Source: Branchiostoma floridae
Lineage: Eukaryota; Chordata; Leptocardii; Amphioxiformes; Branchiostomatidae
Length of the DNA stretch: 64,000 nucleotides
Assembly (NCBI RefSeq): GCF_000003815.2
Contig: NC_049986.1
Span: forward strand, 12,027,630-12,091,629
Direction of reading: 5' to 3'
Under the pieces are notes generated by a model. The model ran no database searches and was not told the DNA's origin. It saw only the letters and a program-made list of their open reading frames with translations. Shown here in pieces: positions 12,531 to 64,000 of the stretch. The number at the start of each line of letters is the position of its first letter. Positions within the stretch are counted from its first letter, which is position 1. The position numbers and the translations under genes are program-made.

Positions 12531-12620
12531 CCAATCACAGGCCGCGCTCCACCTGCTCCTCCAATCACAGACCACGGTACACCTGCTCGACCAATCACAG
12601 GCCGCGCTACAGCTGCAAAC
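12531..12620. repeat. Three 30-bp units with CCAATCACAG and an E-box
   Basis: CCAATCACAG occurs at 12531, 12561 and 12591, exactly 30 bp apart. Each copy is followed by GCCGCGC/GACCACG and then an E-box (CACCTG, CACCTG, CAGCTG). A further CACCTG precedes at 12505. It could be a minisatellite or a compact regulatory array; no gene start is visible nearby. Confidence 0.8.
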
Positions 12621-12961
12621 ACTAATCAGATCACGCTAGATATTACGCGTCCGTTGAACAGTCCCAGGACAAGTATTATTGCATCAAGACAAGACAATAA
12701 AGTTGGTTGGCATCACGGTACGTTCAGTAATCTCAATTTTATTAGAAACAAACAGTTTTTTGGTTGAGAGGAGACGACTAGCTTCACATCTCCAGGGACG
12801 TTTACCCATGGGAAGGCTCCCGGGGGAACTCGGCCTTACCCCGGGACCTATCTAGGACGTCCCGGCACGGACTATTCACCCACCTCGGGACCGGTTAAGG
12901 GTGGACAGGGCCGGTTTTATATATATCCCCAATCTCCAGCATGCTCTTCTTATATGTATAG

Positions 12962-13130
12962 GTCATATTTCCAAACCGGGGCCCGGCCGGGCAGATTTCG
13001 GGAACGAGAAATATGATACTAAAGACATGCACCAAAATGCACAAAGCGTTTATTTCTAGGTATATATCTTTTTTCTTCGTTTCCAAAAACAGCCTGCTCT
13101 GGCCCCGGTTTGGAAATGTGACGAAAGCCT
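12962..13130. mobile_element. MITE of the CCGGGGCCCGG-end family, copy a
   Basis: The inverted ends read roughly ATTTCCAAACCGGGGCCCGG and CCCCGGTTTGGAAATGTGAC, with an AT-rich core of about 110 bp containing AAACGAGAAAT/TTTCTAGGT remnants. Other copies in the window lie at 13701-13730 plus 14483-14605 (split), 20684-20887, 20893-21112, 22232-22424, 23260-23355 (truncated), 28924-29130 and 40262-40460, with a scrap near 52833. It is non-coding. Confidence 0.85.
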
Positions 13131-13470
13131 TATTAGAGTTCGAGCTGATCAGTTCTTATTACCCCTCACAGCAGACCAATGGATACGCTTACTTATTCAA
13201 GTAAGCCATTATATGTCAGTGTTAACATGTTTCTACCCGCATGTAAGATAAAAAATCTCACAATGAAATTAACCAGCGTCTGTAACGTTGTAGAGGTCGT
13301 CGCCCTGATACCACATAGTTCGTTAACCCATGAATATTTACTACCTATTCACAAATGTATCCGTAATTTTGTCGAGTCAATAAAGTTTCTTTGATTTGAA
13401 TGCGATGTTTTACAACGTCCACATTGTGGGGGCAACAGCTGTCTGATAACGGAAAATAAATGTACTCCTT
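13131..13470. repeat. Roughly 340-bp duplicated block, copy 1 (uninterrupted)
   Basis: This block, from 'gagttcgagctgatcagttc' to 'ataacggaaaataaatgtac', recurs at about 14615-15140. The second copy is interrupted by a MITE. Copy 1 keeps the unbroken insertion site AGAGGTCGT at 13292-13300. No coding capacity. Confidence 0.85.
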
Positions 13471-13902
13471 TTATATGTTGAAATATGAGCATGACTTTAT
13501 CGTACATGTTTTTGTATTTCAGCTAGCCACATTAATTAATTCTTACTTATCAGTTACTCATAAATCATATACCATAGGTCAGGCAAGGGAACCAAGTTTC
13601 TTCTAGTGATCGTTACGAAAAAACAAACACATACTCCAAACCCACGGAAATACTCTCAATGCGATGGGCAGACCAGATAGTGAAGGACACAGAACTTAGA
13701 CTGTTGTGGAAACGAAAAATAGAAATGTATGAATGAATGAATGAAGACCTTTATTGTACAATTTGCCCAACCGAGCTAAGTGCAGGTCACAACAAGTCAG
13801 GATATATACATATAAAAGTGTCACAAATCTAGTCTAACACAAAAGTTAGGCTTCTTCTCGCTTCTTGGTAATAGTGAAAATGTAGGACTGTAGGGTTTCG
13901 TA

Positions 13903-14482
13903 CAGTCAAACCTGTTTTAGCGTCCACCTTTGCATTCCGACCACCTGGTCATTGTGGTTATTATTTGTCGGTCCCTTGGATTTTCCCATTGATATAAGCA
14001 TTAAGAAATACTAGTAGTCTATAGCGGCCACCTGTCCAACGTGGCCACGACCACGCGATTCCCGGTCCCGTAGATACAGAAACACTGCCTATTGCGAACA
14101 TACAGCGGCCGTATGGCACCCTGCGCCGAGTTAAAAATCGTCGTTTGCGTGGATTGTGAGTTTCCGACGGGGTCATTTTGGCGGTAGCGGAAGGTACGCG
14201 TGCGCGTGCCTCGAACGTTAGAGCGCATGTTTTTGTGGGCGAATTGACCAACATTAAGCATGGCAATATCAATCATTTTGGGTAGATTTCACTTCGGCAG
14301 GGTCAGTTGAATTTTTTGACAATCGTGACAATGTTACTTGGCGAGAAAGAATCAGTGGGTACCGAATTGTGAAACTTATTGCTCGTTGTCAATTGATCAG
14401 CATTTTGTCCATAGTGGCCACCTGTCTATAGTGGCCACATTTCTCCAGTCCCTTGAGTAGCCGTTATAGACAGGGTTGACTG
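13903..14482. mobile_element. Pogo/Tigger-like non-autonomous element, 580 bp, TA target duplication
   Basis: The left end CAGTCAAACCTGTTTTAGCG and the right end AGACAGGGTTGACTG form inverted termini flanked by TA on both sides (13901-13902 and 14483-14484), as in pogo-type Tc1/mariner elements. Internal copies of 'agtggccacctgtc' repeat near both ends. No transposase frame remains. It lies inside a split CCGGGGCCCGG-family MITE. Confidence 0.8.
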
Positions 14483-14759
14483 TATGCGTAAAAATAATGC
14501 CCACGACTATTCTATTTACGCCTTGTGAAGTTTAGTGTCTTTCATATCATACATTTCGTTCCAGAAAGCTGCCTGACCAGGCCCGGGTTTGGAAATATGA
14601 CCTAAGCATTGCTAGAGTTCAAGCTGGTCAATTCTTATGGCCCCTCACAGCAGACTAATGGATACTTCACCCATTTTTCTATATGTCAGTTTTGACATTT
14701 TTTCTTCCTACCAAAATCTGTCAATGACATGAACGAGCGCCTGTACAGTTAGAGGTCGT

Positions 14760-14963
14760 TACTCTCCAAGCAGAGGTTTAGGCTCCGGCTGTTTTTTTAA
14801 CGTTTTTTTAGTCGTTTTTATCGGGCTTTCTATTTTGTAATTTTGTTGTTGTTGTGTTAGGCCGGACACAACAAAAAAAAAATGACAAAATAGATAACCC
14901 GATAAAAACGACTAAAAAAAACGTTAAAAAACAGCCGGAGCCTAAACCTTTGCTTGGAGAGTA
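14760..14963. mobile_element. 204-bp near-perfect palindromic hAT-like MITE
   Basis: Both ends read TACTCTCCAAGCAGAGG in inverted orientation (right end CCTTTGCTTGGAGAGTA), and the arms continue inward through GTCGTTTTTATCGGG almost to the centre. The flanks are AGAGGTCGT on each side (14751-14759 and 14964-14972). The unoccupied site is preserved in the paralogous block at 13292. Related copies lie at 10147, 24397 and 62031. Confidence 0.92.
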
Positions 14964-15334
14964 AGAGGTCGTCGCCCTGATTCAATACAGTTCGTTGACC
15001 CATGAATATTTACTGCCTATGCACAAATGTATCTGTAATTTTGTCGTGTTAATAAAGTTTTTTTGATTTGAATGCGATGTTTTACAACGTCCACATTGTG
15101 GGGGCAACAGCTGTCTGATAACGGAAAATAAATGTACTCATTTTACAACAGAGGTCCTTGACCGTGAACCACCTTGGTACGGACGGGGAGTCAGGGAAGC
15201 CATCTACGAGCGGATCTTCAACCCCACCTTAAACCGGAAGGGAGGACTCTCTAGTACTTGGGACCCCGCCTTGTATCACAAAGGACAATAATTGCCTTTG
15301 CCAGAATGGCTAAGGTTATGTTTTAGGCTTGTGA

Positions 15335-16080
15335 GTCTGTGTGTCTGTCTGTCTGTCTGTCTGTCTGTGTGTTAACAGTATAACTCAAGAAGCCTTTGAT
15401 GGATCCCAATAATATTTGGTAGGTGGGTAGGGGTCGGGAAAACGAAGGTCAACTTCGATAATGGGCCCCCTAGCGGCTTGCTAAGGTACTGCAGCAAAAC
15501 CTCAATTTTTTTTATCTCGTGTTCTGGACCTGCTGTGGTTATGATTTTTGAGTGGTAGATAGCCCTTGGTGCAGAGAGAAAGTGCTTTAAGTTTGGACCC
15601 CCTAGCGGCTTGTTTGGAACTGCAGTCGCCGATTTCCTTTCAAACTTTGGACGAGAATAACTCGAGAACGTGTTGATGGATCGTCATGGTTTTTGGTATG
15701 TAGATAGCCCAAGTAAAAATGTACACAATGGAATACCAATTATGCAAATCAGCAACTAATTTGCATAGTTAATGAGGAAAGTTTATAAATCCACTGCATT
15801 TCATGATAGGACTTTCAAACTTGTCACATATATAGATGAGGAAGAGAGAAATATCAATGCATATTAATTATGCAAATGACGGCCTCATTTGCATAATTAA
15901 TGAGAAAATATAAACGTGTTGACGGATCGTCATGGTTTTTGGTATGTTACTTGTAGATAGCCAAAGGGAAAACTTACATGATGGAATTATAATTATGCAA
16001 ATCGACTGCTAATTTGCATAATTAATGAGAAAAGTTTGTAAATCCACTGCATTCTAGTTTTTCCTATGGTGTTGTCTGAC
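15335..16080. repeat. Dispersed repeat with tandem sub-copies and ATTTGCAT motifs
   Basis: The repeat begins with a (GTCT)n tract at 15340-15367. It contains 'cccctagcggcttg' twice and 'ggatcgtcatggtttttggtatgt' twice, each with 'aattatgcaaat...atttgcat.attaatga' downstream. Inverted-orientation relatives are seen at about 49430-49800 and 55030-55740. It is non-coding; the family is not identified. Confidence 0.7.
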
Positions 16081-16663
16081 CACAGGGAACTATGCTAACA
16101 TGATTTACATGTGAGTGACTTTTGCACATGAGTTAGAGGTTCAACCAGTTTTTCTAGTTAGCTGTACTTGTATGGAATTGTTCTGCTAGTTCAGTCTAGT
16201 GACTCTGACGAAGAGTGATGGATGTCACTCGAAACGTCGGGAAGTAAATATTCGTCTTTTTGTCCAGTTTTAGAGATTGAATTGTATTTGAATATCATTT
16301 ACCTGGATGTCTAACCGTCATAAACGTACTTCTTTTACACGTTGAAACATCTGCATGACTTTATCGTACATACATTTGTATTTCAACTGGCCATGTGCTT
16401 ATTAATCAGTTAAGACATATGCAGTAGGTCACGCAAGCCAACCAGATTTCTTATATACAGTCTTTTTAATTGACAGCATCTGCGCCATGTTGGATGCTAC
16501 TGCTTAATTCAATTACCCGCCAACCTGGTCGTCGGAGGATTCAAATTATAATTAGTATGACGTCAATGAAATGCCTGTATTGGTCGTTACGTTAACATAT
16601 ACTCCAAACCCATGGGAAGACCTCGAGCAGACTAGATAGTGAAGAGCACAGGACGTAGTTATA

Positions 16664-17466
16664 TTTCAGCCATACCATAGGTATGGTGAAATATATTGTA
16701 TTCGTAATGTTTCTTTCTTCTTTCTCCTGTCAAATCTTCAAATCGAATCAACTCCGCCGTTCCTGGACCGATTGACTTGAAATTTGGCACAAGGGTAGAG
16801 TAAGCCAATACCCTCAGTTTTTTTTTTCATTTTTTTCATATCTGCCTTTAAAATGATTTTATTGAGGTTTTTGTCAATTTTTATGTATATTTCGGGCTCC
16901 TGTACCCTGGTATTACAGCCGAATGACATGAAATTTGGTACAGAGGTGCCTTGATCATATACTCACCTAGATTCAATAACAGTTTTGGCATACGGTACAA
17001 CAAAATGCTGAATTTTGCGATTTTTGGCCATTTTTTGACCAAAAAAGGACATTTTTGGCTCCTGTAGCCTCGTTTTACAACCAAATGACCTGAAATTTGG
17101 TAAAAAAGTGCCCTTCAATTATGTGCACATAAATTCAATAAAAGTTTTCCCATACGGTACAACTAAATACTTAATTTTGCGATTTTATGGCCATTTTTTG
17201 GACAAAAATTGGACATTTTTGGCTCCTGTTCCCTCGATTTACAACTAAATGACCCGTAAATTGGTAAAGGGGTGCTCTAGATTTATTCAAATGACCCATG
17301 TATAATTTTTGGCATGGACCACTTTAAAATGATATATTTGGGATTTTTTTGGTCATTTTCCAATGGCCAAAGGGGTTAACGACCTCAAGGCCTATTGTTG
17401 CATGAGGGAGATGGCTGAAATATGCTGTATTTGCTCTCAAGCAAATGTCGGCCTTTCTAGTTTGAA
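16664..17466. mobile_element. About 0.8-kb element ending ATATTTCAGCCATACCA / CGGCCTTTCTAGT
   Basis: The left end contains the palindrome CAGCCATACC-ATAG-GTATGG. The interior has three diverged repeats of 'ggctcctgt.ccctcg.tttacaac..aaatgacc'. An inverted and longer copy lies at about 50088-51668 with the same two ends. No open frame or recognised transposase. Confidence 0.65.
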
Positions 17467-17690
17467 GATCTGATTTGATCATGATTTAATTTGATTATAT
17501 GGATGAGATCCGCGCGCTCATCAATTTTCGGCCGTTGGTAAATCAACTGTAAAATGTGCGGTATAATAAACATATGTGGTAGATATCAAAAGAATACAGG
17601 ATGACATATCTAGATATATCTACATTGCTACTACCCCCAGATAACCCCATCAGGGGCAAAGTAGGGGGGAGTCGAGGTCCTAGGCTAATA

Positions 17691-18253
17691 GGGCCTTCAC
17701 ACTGAAACCGAATTAGCAGGAATCAAGCAGAACCAGCCGGAATGAAGTATTTGCAAAATTCGTGCAACAGTCGGGTGGGAAGTCCAAATGTACCTTATAT
17801 CCCCTTCATACGAGAAGGAATGAGCCGCAATGCCGTCAGAATGAAATTTTTTTTCTATTCTCGAGAATTAGTAGTGTATGCGAGAAATTCTCACTGCATT
17901 CCAGATATTCTTTTGGCCACATTCTGGCAGGATTCGAAGTGGCTTGCCGTTTCGGTTCTCCATCCAATGAGATAAGAATGTTACGAAATGTTGCCGTAGA
18001 ATGCGGTCATACTGCAGTTAGAATAGTTAAAATACACTTGGAATACACTTTGGATGCCGTTCGATATTTCTCTACTTCAAATGCACCTCGAAAGTTTTGA
18101 GCATGTCAAAAACTTTCGGGCCAGCAAAAAGAACGGGCACAAATATCTGGAATGCAGTGAGAAATTGTAGAATACACTACAAATTCCCAGGAATAGGAAA
18201 TAATTTCATTCTGACGACATTGCGGCTCATTCTTGCTCTCGTGTGAAGGGGCC
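17691..18253. mobile_element. Long-TIR element, about 563 bp
   Basis: Termini GGGCCTTCACAC and GTGTGAAGGGGCC begin long inverted repeats. The block 17795-17925 ('gaatgagccgcaatgccgtcagaa' then 'attctcgag') is mirrored in 18140-18250. There is no coding sequence. Confidence 0.75.
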
Positions 18254-18347
18254 TTAAGGTGTGCAAACCTCCAGCCTGGCACGGAAGGACCCAGCTGTGG
18301 GGGCTGTCACAGCCGTGCCAGGCAGGGAGTTCCACTCTGGTATATAT

Positions 18348-18447
18348 NNNNNNNNNNNNNNNNNNNNNNNNNNNNNNNNNNNNNNNNNNNNNNNNNNNNN
18401 NNNNNNNNNNNNNNNNNNNNNNNNNNNNNNNNNNNNNNNNNNNNNNN
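18348..18447. other. Assembly gap (100 N)
   Basis: A run of exactly 100 N, usually a placeholder of unknown size. An 11-bp inverted repeat, GCCTGGCACGG/CCGTGCCAGGC, sits just left of it. Confidence 0.99.
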
Positions 18448-18928
18448 GTAGAATGTAGTAAGACGGGCGTTCCTACTCCTTTCGTATAGTAGGGGCCACT
18501 GGACCGCGTGACGGATGATAGAATAATGATTTTCTGTAATTCGCTCTTCCAGCAATAAAGCTTTTTTCCTGTGAAGACGCCGCACGAGTTGCTAGGCGCG
18601 AACGCAGCGTTGCCACCCAGCACGCCGTCACGATAATTTTCAACAAACTTTCAAAGACAAGCTTCCAGCCATTGGTGAATAGCCGTTGGAGATAGGCTTT
18701 AACTTGACTTCAAAAACAACTAATTAGATTTCCTTGAGTTCATTAATCTTACCTCTAATCACGGCAGTAAATAATTGTGTTTGGGGAGACCAGGTACAAA
18801 GAGCACAACGTGAAAAGTTGCCAACAGGTCGCTGCCTTGTTCCTTAGCCAAACACGTCGCTAAAAACTAATATATTTTATTGCCCTTCCATTCAACTCTT
18901 TTAATTTCATTATAAATCGCCATCAAAC

Positions 18929-18965
18929 TGACGTCAGCTGCGCTCAAGAGAGCAAAGGTATAAAA
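18929..18965 (+). promoter_or_regulatory. Core promoter of the mucin gene: CRE, E-box and TATA box
   Basis: A full palindromic CRE (TGACGTCA, 18929-18936) overlaps an E-box CAGCTG (18935-18940). A TATAAAA box follows at 18959-18965. The first in-frame ATG is 69 bases after the TATA box, at 19034, and a strong donor follows at 19063, so the spacing suits a short first exon starting near 18990. Confidence 0.6.
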
Positions 18966-19033
18966 TTCCTACGCACTTGGGGCGCATGTAGCGCCGGACA
19001 AATCCCAGCTTTGTCAGTCCGGCTTTGGACAGC

Positions 19034-60365
<41,332 letters not shown>

Positions 60366-63300
60366 GTAAGAACACGGACCACCTTATGAAACCGCCAAAT
60401 AGCAATTACTCAAGCAATTGGAAATGATCACGGTAACGGTCACACGTTTCAGATAACATCCATTGTCTTTCGTAAGTGTCACTGACTTATTACCTGGATG
60501 TCTAAACTTCATCGACGATCCTTATGGATCGTTTTGCATACTAGGCAACTTTGGTTAAAGCAGGGGGCAAGCCAGTCATCACCATGACAACACAGGCAGT
60601 AAACAGTAGTGTTGACATGGCAACTATTACAGCAGGTCCCGTGTTTGGGACAGTCACACCTCAAGAACCCTTAACACTTATCGGAAAGAGTAGGGGTCCT
60701 TCCCGGTGAGAGTGGTTCAAACCTTACGGTCTGGTCCTCAATGCGTCTAAGACACGCTAAGGGTCTAAATCAGGGGTAATACAGGGCTACCTGGAAAATC
60801 GCGTGTATCTCAAGTTTGGAGCGGTCAATTAACTTCAAATTTTCAGGAAAGTTCAACCAAATACCCAAGAGTCCGACAAAGTTGTTACCTTCGAGAAAAA
60901 TCTGCATAATATATCCATAATTGATAATGATATTGGATCCATTTGACTCACTGAATATTGGCCTACACTCAGCGCTTCCGGTCAGAATTGGGACATGAAA
61001 TTTTCAGAGGATGTGGCGAAAGTTGTACTCTATCGGAATGTCGAGAGCTGTACACTCCAGAATATAAGATAATTCTTAGATTTCAAAATATTAATATCAT
61101 TTTAGGGGTGGCTATGACTTTTCCTACCAATAGCCAAATACACAATAATAAAATAGAGATGGGGACTCGACATTCATATAAACCAACTTGTTGCGTATTG
61201 TTTGCACCCAATTTCAACACTGTAGCCCAAAGCCAAGCGCTAAGTGTGGGGTTTTAAAGTTTAAAAGTCAAAATTCTAGTAAATTTCCTTCTTTGTGCCC
61301 ATCAATCATCATCAATCACGCTGACAGCCTGTCATCTGTGAATAGACTAATTGCTTTCGCACCTACGCTCAAAGTAATTACAGGCAATTATTTTAAATTA
61401 TGCATAGAAGGCCTACAGCACTACACCAGTCAAATGGTATCCATTCAAGTCCAAATTACAAAGCTGTCTCAACTAGTAGGTTATATAGAGACAAGGAAGC
61501 TAGTATGTATTTCAATCTCATTGTTTCCAAAACTGCATTTTCGAAGACTACAGGTACATGGTAAAATGGATTGACAGAAAAAGGAGGACTAATTAATGTT
61601 GATGAAGGTTAGACATCAAGTCAACAAGATACTCATTGAACTGTGCATTTGTCATTTCAGCAAATTTTGTTTTCAAAATGAATGAATGCTTCAGTAATTG
61701 TGCTCGGAATTATAACAGTATCAGCCAAACAATCACCAAACAACCCCCCCCCACCCCGAAAAAAACCCACTGAAATCCCAACTTACAGACCCTACAGTTT
61801 TCCAATACCTGGGTACAGAAAAGACGACACTCATCTGTATGAAAAAGTTCCTTTTATTTCAGAATCAAATCAGAATTTCATACAACAAAACTGTTCTTTC
61901 TCTGAATTATATTCGCTTGGGTGCACATTAGCCTAGTTACCAGACTCCAGCCCAATCTCAAAAATACCTATCGTGTTGGGATATTTTTTAGATTAGGCTG
62001 GGGTCTAGTTGCACATTGGGTCACTAATTGTACTCTCCAAACAGAGGTTCGGCCCGGTTGTTGTTTTTCTTTACATGTTTCTAGGCATTTTGCAGGCTTT
62101 CAATTGTGTACAGATTTCTCATGATCAGAGTCCAGACAAAAGCGCCTACAAACACGTCAAAAACATCAGGAGCCAAACCTCTGTTTGGAAAAAAAATGAG
62201 TAGATACAAACAAAACTGACGATTCATTAAATAAATGTGTTACAAGAAAAATCTGGCATTATTAGAAAGATTTTCAGAGGATATAGCGCAGTATATAGAA
62301 GGGATTCTAAAGAGTTATAATAACGACGACCCCATTGGCTTTTTCACAGACTGAGACAAGAAGTCGGCAGCTCCTGATGTGTATTCAGCCGTCTGATATA
62401 AATGCTTCTAACATGCAACTATCATAAATTTTCTGCAGAAGGAATATTTTGTTTCTGGTTTCTTGGCATTCTATCATTTCAACGAGATACTGTGGTTTCA
62501 AATGGACACCATGCTTTCACTTTTGAAGTTGATGACGTAAATGTTACATGATGCATGTGATGATAGCTTTGGAAGTACACAGCCATTGTTTGGTCACCAA
62601 CATGCATTCAACTTCAAGTATAAGTTGACTTTCACTGAGTCTAAACAAGACAAGCTTAAAGTGAGAGAAAATCTCAATTTATCAAGTTAAACCTCCTTGG
62701 CCAAATCAAACAGGTACAAATGAGTATCTGTATCTGTATCTATATAGCCGGAATAACAGCCGTTCGGCGGAACACACCAGCTTCGCAGGCACGCGGCGCA
62801 GCAGCAGCTGGTTATATTACACCGGACGACCCGTCACACCTAACTAACAACAAGTAATAAGTTGTTTAGAAGCTTATCAAGAAGTGTGGTTTGTCTGTAT
62901 TGTTACCAGGATGGTAGAACAGAAGATTGTTCTGACAAGCGCGCTTCGAATTTCTGGAAAGCAAGTCATATACAGTATGTGATTTTAAAGAATGACCTTT
63001 ATTTCCATGTTCTTGTCCACAATTTGGCTAAATGCAGTTGTTATGCAAAACTAGAGTAAAGCCATTATGCTGCCATATATATGACAAAATGCAGATGGTT
63101 TTTATTTGGTGCAAGAAGTAACTTTGATTTTTGAAAAAAATATTTTAACCTCCTTGAAAAAACTAACAAACCTGTCCAACTTCACAGGCACGCAGCATCA
63201 AAAATTGCATAGCAGCTGGCTATCCTACCCTGAACGACCTTAAATTTGCACAACTGACTGCAAATATGATATTTATCATATCATAATAACAGCATCAAGT

Positions 63301-64000
63301 TGCTATTCCTTTTTCATTGTGTTGATTGCTAGTTTTGAGATTTTCTGCTAACAGTCTGGAAAAAAATAAATGACCTTCAACACTGAAAATAATTCAAGAG
63401 CTCAGAAATTACAATTGTTACAAATGCAAAGCATAACATGACAATCCTTGGCAGACAATTGTCACTGGAATAAAAAGAAATGTAAGCTTGTGAAATATGT
63501 CCCTAAATAAGCAGGTGTCTAAAATAACAATGCAAGCTTGTGAATTATGTCCCTAAATAAGCAGGAGGTGTCTAAAACAACAGTAGAACAATAGGTTATA
63601 GAAATGCAAATATCCTTCCCAAGCTATGTCTGAGGTTCACATAATCCTCTTGTACACCTGCAAAAAACAAAGCTGACACCCTTCACGTACATTGTCAAAA
63701 GAAGAAATTTAATTGGTCAGAAACTGGACAATAAAAGCCGTCTCGACATGTTCTGATCATTACATTTTGTGGAGGAACCCAAGCTGGCTGGCTGATACAT
63801 GCCTCCTGTCCTGCACGCGCATTTCTCAATTCCTGATCAGACCAAGGAGCTTTCATCCAACCAAGAATCCTGATTGATAATAAGGTAGGTGTTTTTGTTT
63901 TATACTGTAATTTACAGCATAGTCAAATAATATGTACCTATGATCTCTTTAATTAATTAATTCATTACATGCAGTTAAGACTTAGAAGAACCTCATAGTT
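60366..64000. other. Non-coding tail: repeats, no cystine-knot exon
   Basis: Contents: a dispersed tail (60392-60520) related to 39742-39860; a small inverted repeat (61940-62010, around 'agactccagcccaatctc'); the hAT-like MITE (62031-62202); and a tandem pair of about 55 bp (63481-63587, 'gcttgtgaa.tatgtccctaaataagcagg'). Near the right edge an ATAAAAG box (about 63731) precedes a possible donor at 63884, but no reading frame supports an exon. Confidence 0.55.
62031..62202. mobile_element. hAT-like MITE, copy 4 (diverged)
   Basis: It begins TACTCTCCAAACAGAGGTTCGG and ends CCAAACCTCTGTTTGG followed by a decayed terminus. The internal GCGCCTACAAACACGTC matches the copy at 24397. No clear target duplication remains. 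Confidence 0.75.

Noticed and set aside
18177..18623. 148-codon frame spanning the assembly gap
   Set aside because: A third of it is N; the rest is inverted-repeat transposon sequence.
61188..61574. 128-codon frame in the right-hand tail
   Set aside because: No cysteine-rich or other family motif and no splice signals in the phase needed to finish the mucin knot.
63730..63890. ATAAAAG box followed by a gtaggt donor, possible first exon of a next gene
   Set aside because: No ATG-initiated frame reaches the donor convincingly; support is too thin at the window edge.

Overview
The window is invertebrate animal nuclear DNA, most likely from a cephalochordate (amphioxus, Branchiostoma). This is an inference. 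It rests on intron-rich genes with GT-AG splice sites, a LIM-homeobox gene of the Awh/Lhx6/8 class, a VWF-type gel-forming mucin, and dense small palindromic transposons. Two 100-N assembly gaps lie at 18348-18447 and 44775-44874. All exons were placed by hand from splice sites, reading phase and family motifs; nothing was searched.

Layout. (1) About 1-5660, minus strand: two LIM-domain exons (3706-3887 and 170-393) of an Lhx6/8 (Arrowhead-type) transcription factor. A possible first coding exon is at 5643-5660, and the homeobox lies off the left edge. (2) 6985-11896, plus strand: a small intracellular-type protein of about 260 residues, built of two copies of a four-exon unit that resembles DUF4476. 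It ends with a TGA and two AATAAA signals. Copy 1 has an apparent single-base insertion. (3) About 12.1-18.9 kb: no gene seen. This stretch is a graveyard of non-autonomous transposons, including a pogo-like element, a hAT-like MITE with a visible empty-site paralogue, and long-TIR elements. (4) 18929-60365, plus strand: one very large secreted mucin gene of more than 60 exons and roughly 3,300 codons, incomplete at the 3' end. (5) 60366-64000: no convincing exon, only repeats; the rest of the mucin's cystine knot must lie further right.

The mucin reads: TATA promoter, signal peptide, charged linker, five EGF modules, D1-D2-D'-D3 (each D with VWD, C8 and TIL parts), then a mucin region of eight two-exon cassettes. 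Each cassette is a Thr/Pro-rich exon ending in a TCPPCYFHG-like motif, followed by a VWC-like Cys-rich exon; two cassettes also carry a CysD (WxxW) domain. After these come a VWF-like D4, VWC modules and the first half of a C-terminal cystine knot. Phase bookkeeping is consistent across the whole chain except at two places: a +1 insertion in the C8 exon of D2, and a damaged splice acceptor in the seventh cassette.

The most unusual signals are the following. A 44-bp tandem repeat copies the end of the D2 exon together with its splice donor seven times, and it varies only at synonymous positions of the exon frame. The two-exon cassettes have expanded by duplication, and two of them share a Penelope-type insertion that dates one duplication. 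EGF modules sit in front of a VWF/MUC2-like D assembly. An 82-bp tandem duplication covers the LIM1 exon-intron junction and creates a GC decoy donor.
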